Positions 41,011-49,640 of a stretch of DNA of 64,000 nt are shown one piece after another. The DNA is from an uncultured Alistipes sp. GTDB lineage: Bacteria > Bacteroidota > Bacteroidia > Bacteroidales > Rikenellaceae. Within the stretch, counting starts at the first letter, position 1, and each line of letters begins with the position of its first letter. The DNA is taken from positions 1-64,000 of the forward strand of contig CALUMQ010000032.1 in the NCBI GenBank assembly GCA_944321765.1, read 5' to 3'. The translations under genes were made by a program, and so were the position numbers. The notes under the pieces were generated by a model. That model was not told where the DNA came from, searched no databases, and was given only the letters and a program-made list of their open reading frames with translations.

Positions 41011-42152
41011 TAGCGGGTCAGTTCGTCGAGCTTCGCCTCGAGGCTCTTGCCGTAGATGTCCTTGGCCACGATGGTCCCCTCCTTGTCGATGAGGAAGTTT
41101 GCCGGGATGCGCTGCACGTTGTAGAGGCCCAGGGCCATGGAGTTGCGTCCGCGCAGGTCGCTCACCGAGATCCAGGGCAGTTGCTGCTCCTGCACGGCAG
41201 TGATCCACAGCGGTTTAGACGTGTCGATGGCCACCTGGTAGACCTCAAACCCGACGGGTGCATCGGCATATTTGGCGTAGATCTCCTTCAGATCGGCGTT
41301 CAGGGCGTTGCTCGAACCCATCTCTGCCGACCAGAAGTCGAGCAGCACGACCTTCCCGGTCAGTGACGACAGGCGGATCTTCTTCCCGTAGATGTCCGGA
41401 AGCTCCAGATCGGGATACGACGCCTCGGTGATCTGCGAGGTGAGGCTGATGCGGGCGTCCATACGGGCGATCTCGGCCAGCAGCGCCTGCAGGTAGGGCG
41501 ATTCGGGATAACTCTGCTCAAGGGCCTCGGCCACGGTGCGGAAGTAGACCACGTCACTGTCGCCGTTGAAGAGGTACGTATCGCCCGGCAGCCGCTGGTA
41601 GAGGGCGTAGACGGCCGCCAGCGAGGCCTTGTTCTCGATGATGAAGCGCAGCTGCTCGCGGCGGATGCGGTAGTACTCGTCGGTGTATTCGCGTGTCAGA
41701 CGCTGGCGATCCTCGTCCGACAGCTCCTGACGTCCGAACTCCCCGGCAATGTCGTCGAGACGCTGGGCCCCGGAGACGAAGGCCTGGTAGAAGGTGCGCA
41801 GCAACTCCGATTCGCGGGAGCCCGAGACGGTGTAGTTCCGCACGACGCTTCCCACGGAGCCGACATTGAGGCGGTCGCCGCCGGCAATGAGCAGCGGAAT
41901 GCGCTCCCCGTTATAGATAAGGTTGTACAGCAGCGGGGTTTCCGACACCCCCTTGAGTTGAAAGGCGTAGCTTCCGTCGGGAGCCAGCTGGGTGGAGTCG
42001 ATGACCTCCTGCTTGAGGGGCGAGGTCTCCTCCAGATAGATGTTTTTGGCTTCGCTGCCCACGAAGCGGCCCGAGATCTTCACCGTCGAAGACTGGCAGC
42101 CGCACAGCACAAGGGCCGAAACGAACGATATGGCAAGTGTCTGTCTGTTCAT
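41010..42152 (-). CDS. TlpA/AhpC-like lipoprotein lacking the CXXC active site
   Basis: A 380-residue lipoprotein (lipobox LCGC, C20 region). N-terminal DUF4369-type beta domain (about 25-120, KISGRFVGSEAKNIYLEE), a helical middle, then a thioredoxin/AhpC-like fold from about 240. In place of the usual WCxxC active site the sequence is DFWSAEMGSSNALNADL, so both redox Cys are missing. ATG 42152 is chosen because an earlier in-frame ATG gives 14 extra residues ahead of the signal. Probably a non-redox descendant of TlpA proteins; function not known. Heads the lpxH-thyA-folA group. Confidence 0.8.
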   Translation of the reverse strand: MNRQTLAISFVSALVLCGCQSSTVKISGRFVGSEAKNIYLEETSPLKQEVIDSTQLAPDGSYAFQLKGVSETPLLYNLIYNGERIPLLIAGGDRLNVGSVGSVVRNYTVSGSRESELLRTFYQAFVSGAQRLDDIAGEFGRQELSDEDRQRLTREYTDEYYRIRREQLRFIIENKASLAAVYALYQRLPGDTYLFNGDSDVVYFRTVAEALEQSYPESPYLQALLAEIARMDARISLTSQITEASYPDLELPDIYGKKIRLSSLTGKVVLLDFWSAEMGSSNALNADLKEIYAKYADAPVGFEVYQVAIDTSKPLWITAVQEQQLPWISVSDLRGRNSMALGLYNVQRIPANFLIDKEGTIVAKDIYGKSLEAKLDELTR

Positions 42153-42205
42153 CACGTTGCGTTTAACGGATACAAAGATAGAAAAATTACGCAAAAGGCA
42201 ATCGT

Positions 42206-42904
42206 TTATTTTTGCGAATTGCGATGCTGGCCGTTATTTTTCATGTAGCCCCGGTGTTGCTGCTGATTGCGGTTTTTGGCCGACCGCCCGGTCGAATGCC
42301 CCGCACGGTTCGACGATCCGTTCTTCGGCGAACGTGCCGAAAAGTGCTGTTTATAGTCGCTTCGGAGATTGTTCAGGGCCACTTCGTCGATCTCGATGGC
42401 ACCTCCGGACATGCGTTTGATGTCCTTTACGATCACCTCGTTGTTGGGATGCTCCTGGTTGTATTCGTAGCTCTTCGCACGCATGTAGCGTGCCAGGTTG
42501 TCGACCGTCGACGCCACGACCCGCGGATTGGGCTCCGCGGCCAGCCGTCCGATCATGCGTTCGACGTATTTACCGTAGTGCTTGTAGTTGATGCGGCTCT
42601 GCGTGTAGGGCATGTGGTGCGGGGAGACCATCAGCTCCTGGCGCGTGGGGCGCGGATAGGGGGAGTCCACATCGAGCTGAAAGTCAGACATGATGAACAG
42701 ATGATCCCAGAGCTTGTGGGTGAAATCCGCCGTGTCGCGCAGCAGCGGGTTCAGGTTGCCCATCACGGCGATCACGGCCCGGGCCTGGCGGTTGCGCTCG
42801 CGACGGTCCTCGATTTCGAGCAGCGAGTCGATCATCTCCTGAATGTGGCGTCCGTACTCGGGCAGATACAACTTGCGCCGCGTGTAGTTATAGTTTTTCT
42901 TCAT
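42206..42904 (-). CDS. DUF4290 domain protein
   Basis: A 232-residue soluble protein matching the Bacteroidetes-specific DUF4290 family, usually near 220 residues: NYTRRKLYLPEYGRHIQEMI at the start and GRLAAEPNP and HPNNEVIVKDI later. The tail (from about 195) is basic and rich in Ser, Asn, Gln and Arg, possibly disordered and nucleic-acid binding. Function not known. Not clearly in an operon with the gene 53 nt downstream. Confidence 0.88.
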   Translation of the reverse strand: MKKNYNYTRRKLYLPEYGRHIQEMIDSLLEIEDRRERNRQARAVIAVMGNLNPLLRDTADFTHKLWDHLFIMSDFQLDVDSPYPRPTRQELMVSPHHMPYTQSRINYKHYGKYVERMIGRLAAEPNPRVVASTVDNLARYMRAKSYEYNQEHPNNEVIVKDIKRMSGGAIEIDEVALNNLRSDYKQHFSARSPKNGSSNRAGHSTGRSAKNRNQQQHRGYMKNNGQHRNSQK

Positions 42905-43046
42905 ACATATCTATTATGCGGATCGGACCGCTGTTTCGATTCGTCCTCCCGGCATGCCGGAAAGGCCGTTTCAATAAACCGTTTCATGAGGGGGTTGCCC
43001 CGACTCCGGACCGCAGGGCCCGGTTCCCGAAATCTTCGGAAAATCA

Positions 43047-43054
43047 TATCTTTG
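43047..43054 (+). promoter_or_regulatory. Putative -7 element (TATCTTTG) for the sigma54 activator-like gene
   Basis: Exact TAnnTTTG match; if used the leader before ATG 43175 is about 115 nt. No -33 was seen. The 270-bp intergenic region 42905-43174 holds nothing else recognisable. Confidence 0.4.
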
Positions 43055-43174
43055 GGGTCTCGAAGGCGCGTCTGCGCATCGCTCCGACAGCTCTCGGAAG
43101 CCCTCGGCGCGCCGTTCGTTCATTCCGATGCAAATCATCGACAAAAGTAGGTAAAATTTCAGGAAAAACAAGCT

Positions 43175-44326
43175 ATGGCAAAGGTTTTAATCGTGGACCG
43201 ATCAAAAAGCGTGCGAAACATTCTGCGCGAGAGGCTCGAATACGAGGGCTTCTCGACCGAAGCGGCCGAAGACGAAACGTCCGCCGCGGCCCTCTACGAC
43301 AAGATTCCGTTCGACGTAATCCTCTCCGACACGGGGTGTCATCTTCCCAATGTCGGGGTGCCGATGATCGCCCTCTCGGCGGATTCGTCGGTGGATTCCG
43401 CCGTGGAGGCCGTGCGCAACGGCGCCCGGGACTTTCTGACCAAGCCCATCGACATGAACCGTCTGCTGCAATCCATCCACCGGGCCATCGACACCCCTGC
43501 CGGGGCAGCAGCAGCCGCAACACCTGCGACACCTGCGACTCCCGTCCGGCGGGCCCGCCGGGCCCGCAACACCGGGGCGGAGGTCATCATCGGATCGTCG
43601 CCCGAGATCGAGCAGGTCCGGCAGCTCATCGACAAGGTGGCGCCCTGCGAGGCGCGCGTGCTGGTGACGGGCGAAAACGGCACCGGCAAGGAGCTGGTCG
43701 CACACTGGCTCCACGCCAGGAGCCGCCGTGCGGCGGCACCGTTCGTCGAGGTCAACTGCGCGGCCATCCCCTCGGAGCTCATCGAGAGCGAACTCTTCGG
43801 ACACGAACGCGGAGCCTTCACCTCGGCCATCAAGCAGCGCAAGGGAAAGTTCGAACAGGCCGACGGCGGGACGCTCTTCATGGACGAGATCGGCGACATG
43901 TCGCTCGCCGCACAGGCCAAGGTGCTGCGGGCGCTGCAGGAGAACCGTATCAGCCGCGTGGGCAGCGACCGCGACATCGAGGTCGACGTGCGCGTGATCG
44001 CCGCCACGAACAAGGATCTGCGCGAGGAGATCCGCCGGGGCAACTTCCGCGAGGATCTCTACCACCGGCTGGCGGTCATCATCATCCGCGTGCCGGCGCT
44101 GCGCGACCATCCGGGCGACATTCCCGCGCTGGTCGCACACTTCATCGACACGGTCTGCGCCGAGGACGGCACGCCTCCCAAGGAGGTGACCCCCGAAGCG
44201 ATGAAGCTGTTGCAGAAGATGCCCTGGACGGGCAATATCCGCGAATTGCGCAACGTCGTCGAACGGCTGCTGATCCTCTCGGGCGAACGGATTACCGAGC
44301 AGGACGTACGACGCTACGCCAACTGA
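43175..44326 (+). CDS. Sigma54 activator-like response regulator without DNA-binding domain
   Basis: A 383-residue protein. The receiver (1-105) is short, with candidate phospho-Asp D52 and K90 but VDR instead of the acidic pair, and the loop between strands 3 and 4 is missing. An Ala/Pro/Thr-rich linker (108-128) leads to an AAA+ domain: Walker A GENGTGKE (166-173), GAFTSA loop (213-218, normally GAFTGA), Walker B FMDEIGD (235-241), Arg-finger region FREDLYHRL, and sensor II NIRELRNVVERL. The protein ends 23 residues later, with no Fis-type helix-turn-helix. It may work without DNA binding through other factors. Confidence 0.85.
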   Translation: MAKVLIVDRSKSVRNILRERLEYEGFSTEAAEDETSAAALYDKIPFDVILSDTGCHLPNVGVPMIALSADSSVDSAVEAVRNGARDFLTKPIDMNRLLQSIHRAIDTPAGAAAAATPATPATPVRRARRARNTGAEVIIGSSPEIEQVRQLIDKVAPCEARVLVTGENGTGKELVAHWLHARSRRAAAPFVEVNCAAIPSELIESELFGHERGAFTSAIKQRKGKFEQADGGTLFMDEIGDMSLAAQAKVLRALQENRISRVGSDRDIEVDVRVIAATNKDLREEIRRGNFREDLYHRLAVIIIRVPALRDHPGDIPALVAHFIDTVCAEDGTPPKEVTPEAMKLLQKMPWTGNIRELRNVVERLLILSGERITEQDVRRYAN

Positions 44327-44348
44327 CCCCCATCGGGAAGAGGGGCGC

Positions 44349-45008
44349 TCAGAGCAGCCCGAGCAGCTCTTCGGGACGGTCGACCAGATGCCCGGCCCCG
44401 GCCTCGACCAGCTCCTGCCGGTCGCGGAAGCCCCACGTCACGCCCGCCGAGCGGACGCCCGCAGCCCGTGCCGTCTGCATGTCGACGCCCGAGTCGCCGA
44501 CGTAGAGCACCTCCTCGCGCGGCGTGCCGGTGCGTGCGAGGATCTCCCCGACGACCGCCGGATCGGGTTTCAGCGGCACACCGGGACGCTGTCCGAAGAC
44601 CACCGCGAAGCTTACCCCGGGGAAGAAGAGGCGGATGAGCTTCTCGGTACCCTCCTGGAACTTGTTCGACGCAACGGCCATCCGCACGCCGCGGCGCGCG
44701 AGTTCGGCGACCAGCTCGGGAATTCCCGCATAGGGTTTCGTATGGCAGTCGATATGGTCGATGTAGTACTTCACGAAGTCGGCGCGCACCAGCGCGACGT
44801 TTTCGGGCGTGCGCAGCGGCTCGGGCAGCGCCCGCTCGACAAGCCGCAGGATGCCGTTGCCGACGAAATGGCAATACTCCTCGTAGGAGTGCTGCGGAAG
44901 CCCCCGCACGGCCAGGACCGCATTGCAGGCCACGGCCAGATCGCCGATCGTATTGAGCAGCGTGCCGTCGAGGTCGAAGATCACGAGCGATGTTTTCATG
45001 GCATTCAT
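44349..45008 (-). CDS. HAD-superfamily phosphatase (phosphoglycolate phosphatase-like)
   Basis: A 219-residue HAD hydrolase: nucleophile motif IFDLDGTLLNT, ASNKFQ (motif 2), KPDP (motif 3) and YVGDSGVDMQTARAAG (motif 4). It matches phosphoglycolate phosphatase (Gph) in length and motifs. A substrate cannot be fixed. The start ATG overlaps the TGA of the NhaC gene (ATGA), so translation is coupled. Confidence 0.88.
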   Translation of the reverse strand: MNAMKTSLVIFDLDGTLLNTIGDLAVACNAVLAVRGLPQHSYEEYCHFVGNGILRLVERALPEPLRTPENVALVRADFVKYYIDHIDCHTKPYAGIPELVAELARRGVRMAVASNKFQEGTEKLIRLFFPGVSFAVVFGQRPGVPLKPDPAVVGEILARTGTPREEVLYVGDSGVDMQTARAAGVRSAGVTWGFRDRQELVEAGAGHLVDRPEELLGLL

Positions 45009-46462
45009 CCGTTGTTTTTATGGATTTTCCATCCCACCGCCGCGACAGCCATCGACATAAGCGGCGAGACGATGTTGAAGATGCAGTAAGGCAGGTAGGT
45101 GAAGGTCGACACGCCGAGGACCGTAGCCTGCGTCATGCCGCACGAGTTCCACGGGATCAGCACCGAGCAGACCGTAGCCGAATCCTCGACCGAGCGGCTC
45201 AACAGCCGCTCCTCGAGACCCCGCCGGGCATAAAGATCCTTGAACAGACGCCCCGAGAGGATGATCGAGATGTACTGGTCGGCGGTGCAGAGGTTGAAGA
45301 AGAGCCCCGCGCCGACGGTCGAGGCCACGGCCGGGAAGGGCCGCCGCACGAAGCGCAGAAAAATGCCCGTCAGCGAGCGCAGCATGCCGCTGCCGGTCAT
45401 CACGCCGCCGAAGCACATGGCGCAGATGATCAGCCACACGGTGTTGAGCATGCCGGCCATGCCGCGCGTGGCGACCAGTTCGTCGAGGGCCTCCGTACCG
45501 GTGGCGATGTGCGTGGCTCCGAAGCAGGTGGTCAGCACGCCCTTGAATCCCGACAGGAAGTCGAGCCGCCCGACGCCGGCCACCTCGGCCACCAGAGCGG
45601 GCTGCGCCAGGCACATGGCCACGCAGGCGAAGACCACGGCGCAGAAGAGCGTCACGATGGCCGGGAGCTTGCGGGCAATGAGGATGCCCGTAGCCAGGGG
45701 CACGAGCAAGAGCCAGGGCGAGATGCGGAACGTTGCGTCCAGCGTCTCGGCGTAGGTTTCGATGTGGGTCTCGGCCCCGTGGTCGAGCAGGAATCCCGCC
45801 GCGGTGAAGACCCCCAGGGTGATGAGCATCGACGGCACGGTGGTGTAGAGCATGTAGCGGATGTGGGTGAAGATCGGCACCCCGACGGTCGACGACGCCA
45901 GCACCGTGGTGTCGGAGAGCAGCGAGAGCTTGTCGCCGAAGTAGGCTCCGGAGATGATCGCTCCGGCAACCCACCCCGCGGGGAATCCCATGGCGCTGCC
46001 GATGCCCATCAGCGCGACGCCGATGGTGGCGATCGTGGTCCACGAGCTGCCGGTCATCAGCGACACCACGGAGCAGATCACGCACGAGGCGACGAGGAAG
46101 ACCGACGGATGGAGGATCTGCAGTCCGTAGTAGATCATCGTGGGCACGACGCCCGAGACCATCCACGTGCCGGCGATGGCGCCGATGAGCAGCAGGATCA
46201 GGATGGCCGAGGCCGAGGCGCGGATGTTGTCGATGATCGACTCCTCGAGCACCTCCCAGCGACAGCGGTAGAGGCCGATCGAGAGCATCACGCAGACCGA
46301 CGTGGCGGAGAGCAGGGCGATCTGGCTGCCGCCGTTGATGGCGTCGCCTCCGAACGTGCGGATCACGACGTAGAGCAGCAGGGTCAGCACGGCCAGCGGG
46401 ATGGCCGAGATCCAGGGCGAAGGGCTCTTCGCCGGAGCGACTTGCGGAGTATCTTGCTTCAT
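45005..46462 (-). CDS. nhaC: NhaC-type Na+/H+ antiporter
   Basis: A 485-residue integral membrane protein with about 12 helices of the NhaC family: MTGSSWTTIATIGVALMGIG and SGAYFGDKLSLLSDTT are typical. It exchanges Na+ for H+ across the inner membrane. ATG 46462 is preferred (MKQDTPQ); ATG 46477 is close to the predicted transcription start. Overlaps the HAD phosphatase gene by 4 nt. Confidence 0.92.
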   Translation of the reverse strand: MKQDTPQVAPAKSPSPWISAIPLAVLTLLLYVVIRTFGGDAINGGSQIALLSATSVCVMLSIGLYRCRWEVLEESIIDNIRASASAILILLLIGAIAGTWMVSGVVPTMIYYGLQILHPSVFLVASCVICSVVSLMTGSSWTTIATIGVALMGIGSAMGFPAGWVAGAIISGAYFGDKLSLLSDTTVLASSTVGVPIFTHIRYMLYTTVPSMLITLGVFTAAGFLLDHGAETHIETYAETLDATFRISPWLLLVPLATGILIARKLPAIVTLFCAVVFACVAMCLAQPALVAEVAGVGRLDFLSGFKGVLTTCFGATHIATGTEALDELVATRGMAGMLNTVWLIICAMCFGGVMTGSGMLRSLTGIFLRFVRRPFPAVASTVGAGLFFNLCTADQYISIILSGRLFKDLYARRGLEERLLSRSVEDSATVCSVLIPWNSCGMTQATVLGVSTFTYLPYCIFNIVSPLMSMAVAAVGWKIHKNNG

Positions 46463-46492
46463 GGGTTGCAAAAGCATTCGTTCATTCGGGCG

Positions 46493-46500
46493 CAAAAGTA
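46493..46500 (-). promoter_or_regulatory. Putative -7 element (TACTTTTG) for nhaC
   Basis: Minus-strand TAnnTTTG match 31 nt before ATG 46462. It lies back to back with the promoter of the DUF4492-cydAB operon. Confidence 0.5.
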
Positions 46501-46588
46501 CGAAAAATTGACGGCTTCGCAGCAGGCCGCCGCCCCGGGAGGCGGAACTTTTTTTCGACCGGAGAAGCGGGATTTTGCAAAAAAACAT

Positions 46589-46596
46589 TATCTTTG
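46589..46596 (+). promoter_or_regulatory. Putative -7 element (TATCTTTG) for the DUF4492-cydAB operon
   Basis: Exact TAnnTTTG match 27 nt before ATG 46624; no -33 at the usual spacing. Confidence 0.55.
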
Positions 46597-46623
46597 ATTT
46601 CGGCAACCCGATTGAACAGCACC

Positions 46624-46830
46624 ATGAAAGCCCTTCGCAACGTCCTACGATTCTACATCGACGGATTCCGGGAGATGACCCTCGGGCGCACGCTCTGGGC
46701 CATCATTCTCATCAAGCTCTTCGTGATGTTCGCCATCCTGCGCCTGCTCTTCTTCCCCGACCTGCTGGCCGGGAAGGACACCACGGAGCGCGCCGACTAC
46801 GTACTCGAAAACCTGATTCCCGAAAACTGA
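46624..46830 (+). CDS. DUF4492 small membrane protein
   Basis: A 68-residue protein with a central membrane helix (LWAIILIKLFVMFAILRLLFF). DUF4492 proteins are found directly upstream of cydAB in Bacteroidetes and epsilonproteobacteria, which is the case here (4 nt before cydA). It may be a small subunit or assembly factor of cytochrome bd, in the manner of CydX, but this is inferred from position and size. ATG 46624 is chosen over earlier in-frame codons that lie in the -7 element. Confidence 0.85.
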   Translation: MKALRNVLRFYIDGFREMTLGRTLWAIILIKLFVMFAILRLLFFPDLLAGKDTTERADYVLENLIPEN

Positions 46831-46834
46831 CACC

Positions 46835-48400
46835 ATGTTTACCGATTACCTTTCGACCGTCGACTGGTCGCGGGCGCAATTCGCGCTGACGGCGATCTAC
46901 CACTGGCTCTTCGTGCCCCTGACACTCGGGCTCGGACCCCTCATCGCCATCATGGAGACCCTCTACGTCCGTACGGGCGACGACTTCTGGCGCCGCACGA
47001 CGAAATTCTGGATGAGGCTCTTCGGCGTGAACTTCGCCATCGGCGTGGCCACGGGCCTCATTCTCGAATTCGAGTTCGGAACCAACTGGTCCAACTACTC
47101 GCACTTCGTGGGCGACATCTTCGGAGCCCCGCTGGCCATCGAGGGCATCTTCGCCTTCTTCCTCGAAAGCACCTTCATCGCCGTGATGTACTTCGGCTGG
47201 GGGAAGGTCTCCCGGCGCTTCCACCTCACGGCCACGTGGCTCACGGCCATCGGCGCCAACCTCTCGGCCTGGTGGATCCTCGTGGCCAACGCCTGGATGC
47301 AGCACCCCGTGGGCTGCACGTTCAACCTCGAAACCGTGCGCAACGAGATGAGCTCCTTCTCGGAGGTGGCCCTCTCGCCCGTGGCCGTGAACAAGTTCCT
47401 GCACACGGTCACCTCGTCGTTCACCCTCGCGGCGCTCTTCGTCGTGGGCGTCAGCGCCTGGTACCTCCTGCGCGGCCGCGAGAAGCGCATGGCCTCGAAG
47501 AGCATCGCCGTGGCCTCGATCTTCGGACTCCTCTCGGCACTGGCCACGGCCTGGAGCGGCGACCGCTCGGGGGCCATTGCCGCAACCACGCAGCCGATGA
47601 AGCTCGCCGCCATGGAGGCGCTCTATGACGGCGAACAGGGCGCCCCGCTGACGGTCATCGGAGTGCTGCGCCCGGAGGCCGAGCGCACGTCGAACGACGA
47701 GGCGTTCCACTTCAGGATCGACATTCCGAAGCTGCTCTCGCTGATGAGCTTCCGCGATACGGAGGCCTTCGTCCCGGGCATCAACGACCTGATCGAGGGC
47801 AACCCCGAGCAGGGGATCCTTCCGGCCGCGGAGAAGATGGCCCGCGGACGGGCGGTCATCGACACGCTGGCCCGCTACCGCACGGCCCGCGACGCGGGTG
47901 ACACGCAAACCATGCAGCGCATCGCGGCGCTCTTCGACGGCTCGACGCCCCAGGGCGAGGAGTTCCTGCGCGAGAAGTTCGCCTACTTCGGATACGGATA
48001 CCTCGACTCTCCGCAGCAGCTCGTGCCCAACGTCCCGCTGCTCTTCTACTCGTTCCGCGTGATGGTCGGCGCCGGATGCCTCTTCATTCTGCTGCTGCTC
48101 CTTGTCTGGTGGTACAACCGCCGCGACAGCCTCACGGCAAAACGCTGGCTGCTCCACGCATGCGTCTGGTGCATTCCGCTGGCCTATCTGGCCTCGCAGG
48201 CCGGATGGATCGTCGCCGAGGTGGGTCGCCAGCCCTGGGCCATCCGTGACCTCATGCCCGTGAGCATCGCCGCCTCGAAAATCCCGAGCGGCTCGGTCAC
48301 CACGACCTTCATCCTCTTCCTCGTACTCTTCACGGCACTGCTCATCGCCGAGTTGAGCATCCTCCTGCGTCAGATCAAAATAGGTCCCAAAAACGAATAA
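46835..48400 (+). CDS. cydA: Cytochrome bd quinol oxidase subunit I
   Basis: A 521-residue membrane subunit carrying haems b558, b595 and d that oxidises menaquinol and reduces O2 to water at low oxygen. Features: helices starting SRAQFALTAIYHWLFVPL with the haem His, GWGKVSRRFH, VTSSFTLAALFVVG and GWIVAEVGRQPWAI. Short Q-loop type by length. 4 nt after DUF4492 and 3 nt before cydB in one operon. Confidence 0.95.
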   Translation: MFTDYLSTVDWSRAQFALTAIYHWLFVPLTLGLGPLIAIMETLYVRTGDDFWRRTTKFWMRLFGVNFAIGVATGLILEFEFGTNWSNYSHFVGDIFGAPLAIEGIFAFFLESTFIAVMYFGWGKVSRRFHLTATWLTAIGANLSAWWILVANAWMQHPVGCTFNLETVRNEMSSFSEVALSPVAVNKFLHTVTSSFTLAALFVVGVSAWYLLRGREKRMASKSIAVASIFGLLSALATAWSGDRSGAIAATTQPMKLAAMEALYDGEQGAPLTVIGVLRPEAERTSNDEAFHFRIDIPKLLSLMSFRDTEAFVPGINDLIEGNPEQGILPAAEKMARGRAVIDTLARYRTARDAGDTQTMQRIAALFDGSTPQGEEFLREKFAYFGYGYLDSPQQLVPNVPLLFYSFRVMVGAGCLFILLLLLVWWYNRRDSLTAKRWLLHACVWCIPLAYLASQAGWIVAEVGRQPWAIRDLMPVSIAASKIPSGSVTTTFILFLVLFTALLIAELSILLRQIKIGPKNE

Positions 48401-48403
48401 GCC

Positions 48404-49549
48404 ATGGATACGCTCTCGCTGCTTCAACACTACTGGTGGTTCCTCATCTCCCTGCTGGGCGCCCTGCTGGTCTTCCTGCTCTTCGTGCAGGGCGGGCAGG
48501 CCCTGCTCTACCGCCTCGGGTACACCGAGGAGGAGCGCAACCTGATCGTCAACTCCCTGGGACGCAAATGGGAATTGACCTTCACGACGCTGGTCACCTT
48601 CGGAGGGGCCTTCTTCGCCTCATTCCCGCTCTTCTACTCCACGTCGTTCGGCGGGGCGGTCTACGTCTGGATGGCCATCCTGCTCTGCTTCGTCCTGCAG
48701 GCCGTGGCCTACGAATACCGCCGCAAGCCCTCGAACGTCTTCGGCGAACGCACCTACGACATCTTCCTGATGATCAACGGCCTCGCGGGACCGCTGCTTC
48801 TGGGCATGGCCGTCGGCACACTCTTCACCGGAGCGCCGTTCACCGTCGACCGCCTCAACCTGGCCAACGAGGGCGGAGCCGCCGTCATCTCGCAATGGGC
48901 AACGCCCTGGCACGGACTCGATGCCGTGGCGAATCCCCGCAACTGGGCCCTGGGGCTCTCCGTGGCGCTGCTCGCGATGATCCTCGCCTGCCAGTTCCTC
49001 GCGCACGACATCGACGACGAGGCGATCCGCAGCCGCATCCGCACCTGCCTGCGCCGTCTTGCGGGAGGTTTCGTCGCCGTGTTCGTCATCTGGCTGCTCA
49101 CGCTGCTCATGGCCGACGGCTGGACGGCCGACCCCGCGACGGGAGTGATCTCCGTGGAGCCGCACAAATACCTCCACAACCTGCTCGCCATGCCCGTTGT
49201 AGCCATTCTGCTCGCGGTCGGCGTCATTGCCGTGCTCTGCAGCATCGGCATGGCATGGGTCGGACGCCGCCGCGCCATCTGGTTCGGAGGCAGCGGAACG
49301 GTGCTCACGGTGCTGGCGCTGCTGCTCCTGGCCGGATGGAACCATACGGCCTACTACCCCTCGACGGTCGACATGCAGGCCTCGCTGACGATCGCCAACT
49401 CCTCGTCGAGCCTCTTCACGCTGCGGACCATGTTCTGGGTATCGCTCTTCATCCCCGTCGTCGTGGCCTACATCTGGTACGCATGGCGTTCGCTGAGCCG
49501 CCGGCCGATCACCCGCGAGGAGCTTCGCGACGGCGGTCATCAGTATTGA
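48404..49549 (+). CDS. cydB: Cytochrome bd quinol oxidase subunit II
   Basis: A 381-residue membrane protein of the CydB family, with about nine helices and typical motifs QGGQALLYRLG, FGGAFFASFPLFYS and TAYYPSTVDMQASLTIANSS. It forms the bd oxidase with CydA 3 nt upstream. Length is normal. Confidence 0.95.
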   Translation: MDTLSLLQHYWWFLISLLGALLVFLLFVQGGQALLYRLGYTEEERNLIVNSLGRKWELTFTTLVTFGGAFFASFPLFYSTSFGGAVYVWMAILLCFVLQAVAYEYRRKPSNVFGERTYDIFLMINGLAGPLLLGMAVGTLFTGAPFTVDRLNLANEGGAAVISQWATPWHGLDAVANPRNWALGLSVALLAMILACQFLAHDIDDEAIRSRIRTCLRRLAGGFVAVFVIWLLTLLMADGWTADPATGVISVEPHKYLHNLLAMPVVAILLAVGVIAVLCSIGMAWVGRRRAIWFGGSGTVLTVLALLLLAGWNHTAYYPSTVDMQASLTIANSSSSLFTLRTMFWVSLFIPVVVAYIWYAWRSLSRRPITREELRDGGHQY

Positions 49550-49579
49550 TGCGTCGATTCCCGCCGGAAGGCATACAAA

Positions 49580-49611
49580 CGAAGAGCGGAGGCCGCAGCC
49601 TCCGCTCTTCG
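49580..49611. terminator. Bidirectional hairpin between cydB and fabI
   Basis: Perfect 14-bp arms CGAAGAGCGGAGGC/GCCTCCGCTCTTCG around CGCA, 30 nt after cydB and 29 nt before the convergent fabI end. No long T tract, so efficiency is uncertain. Confidence 0.7.
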
Positions 49612-49640
49612 CATATTTGCACAACCCGGATCGATTCCTT

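Noticed and set aside
46712..48430. A 572-codon minus-strand frame over cydA
   Set aside because: Low-complexity shadow rich in Glu, Arg and Gly; cydA on the plus strand is unambiguous.
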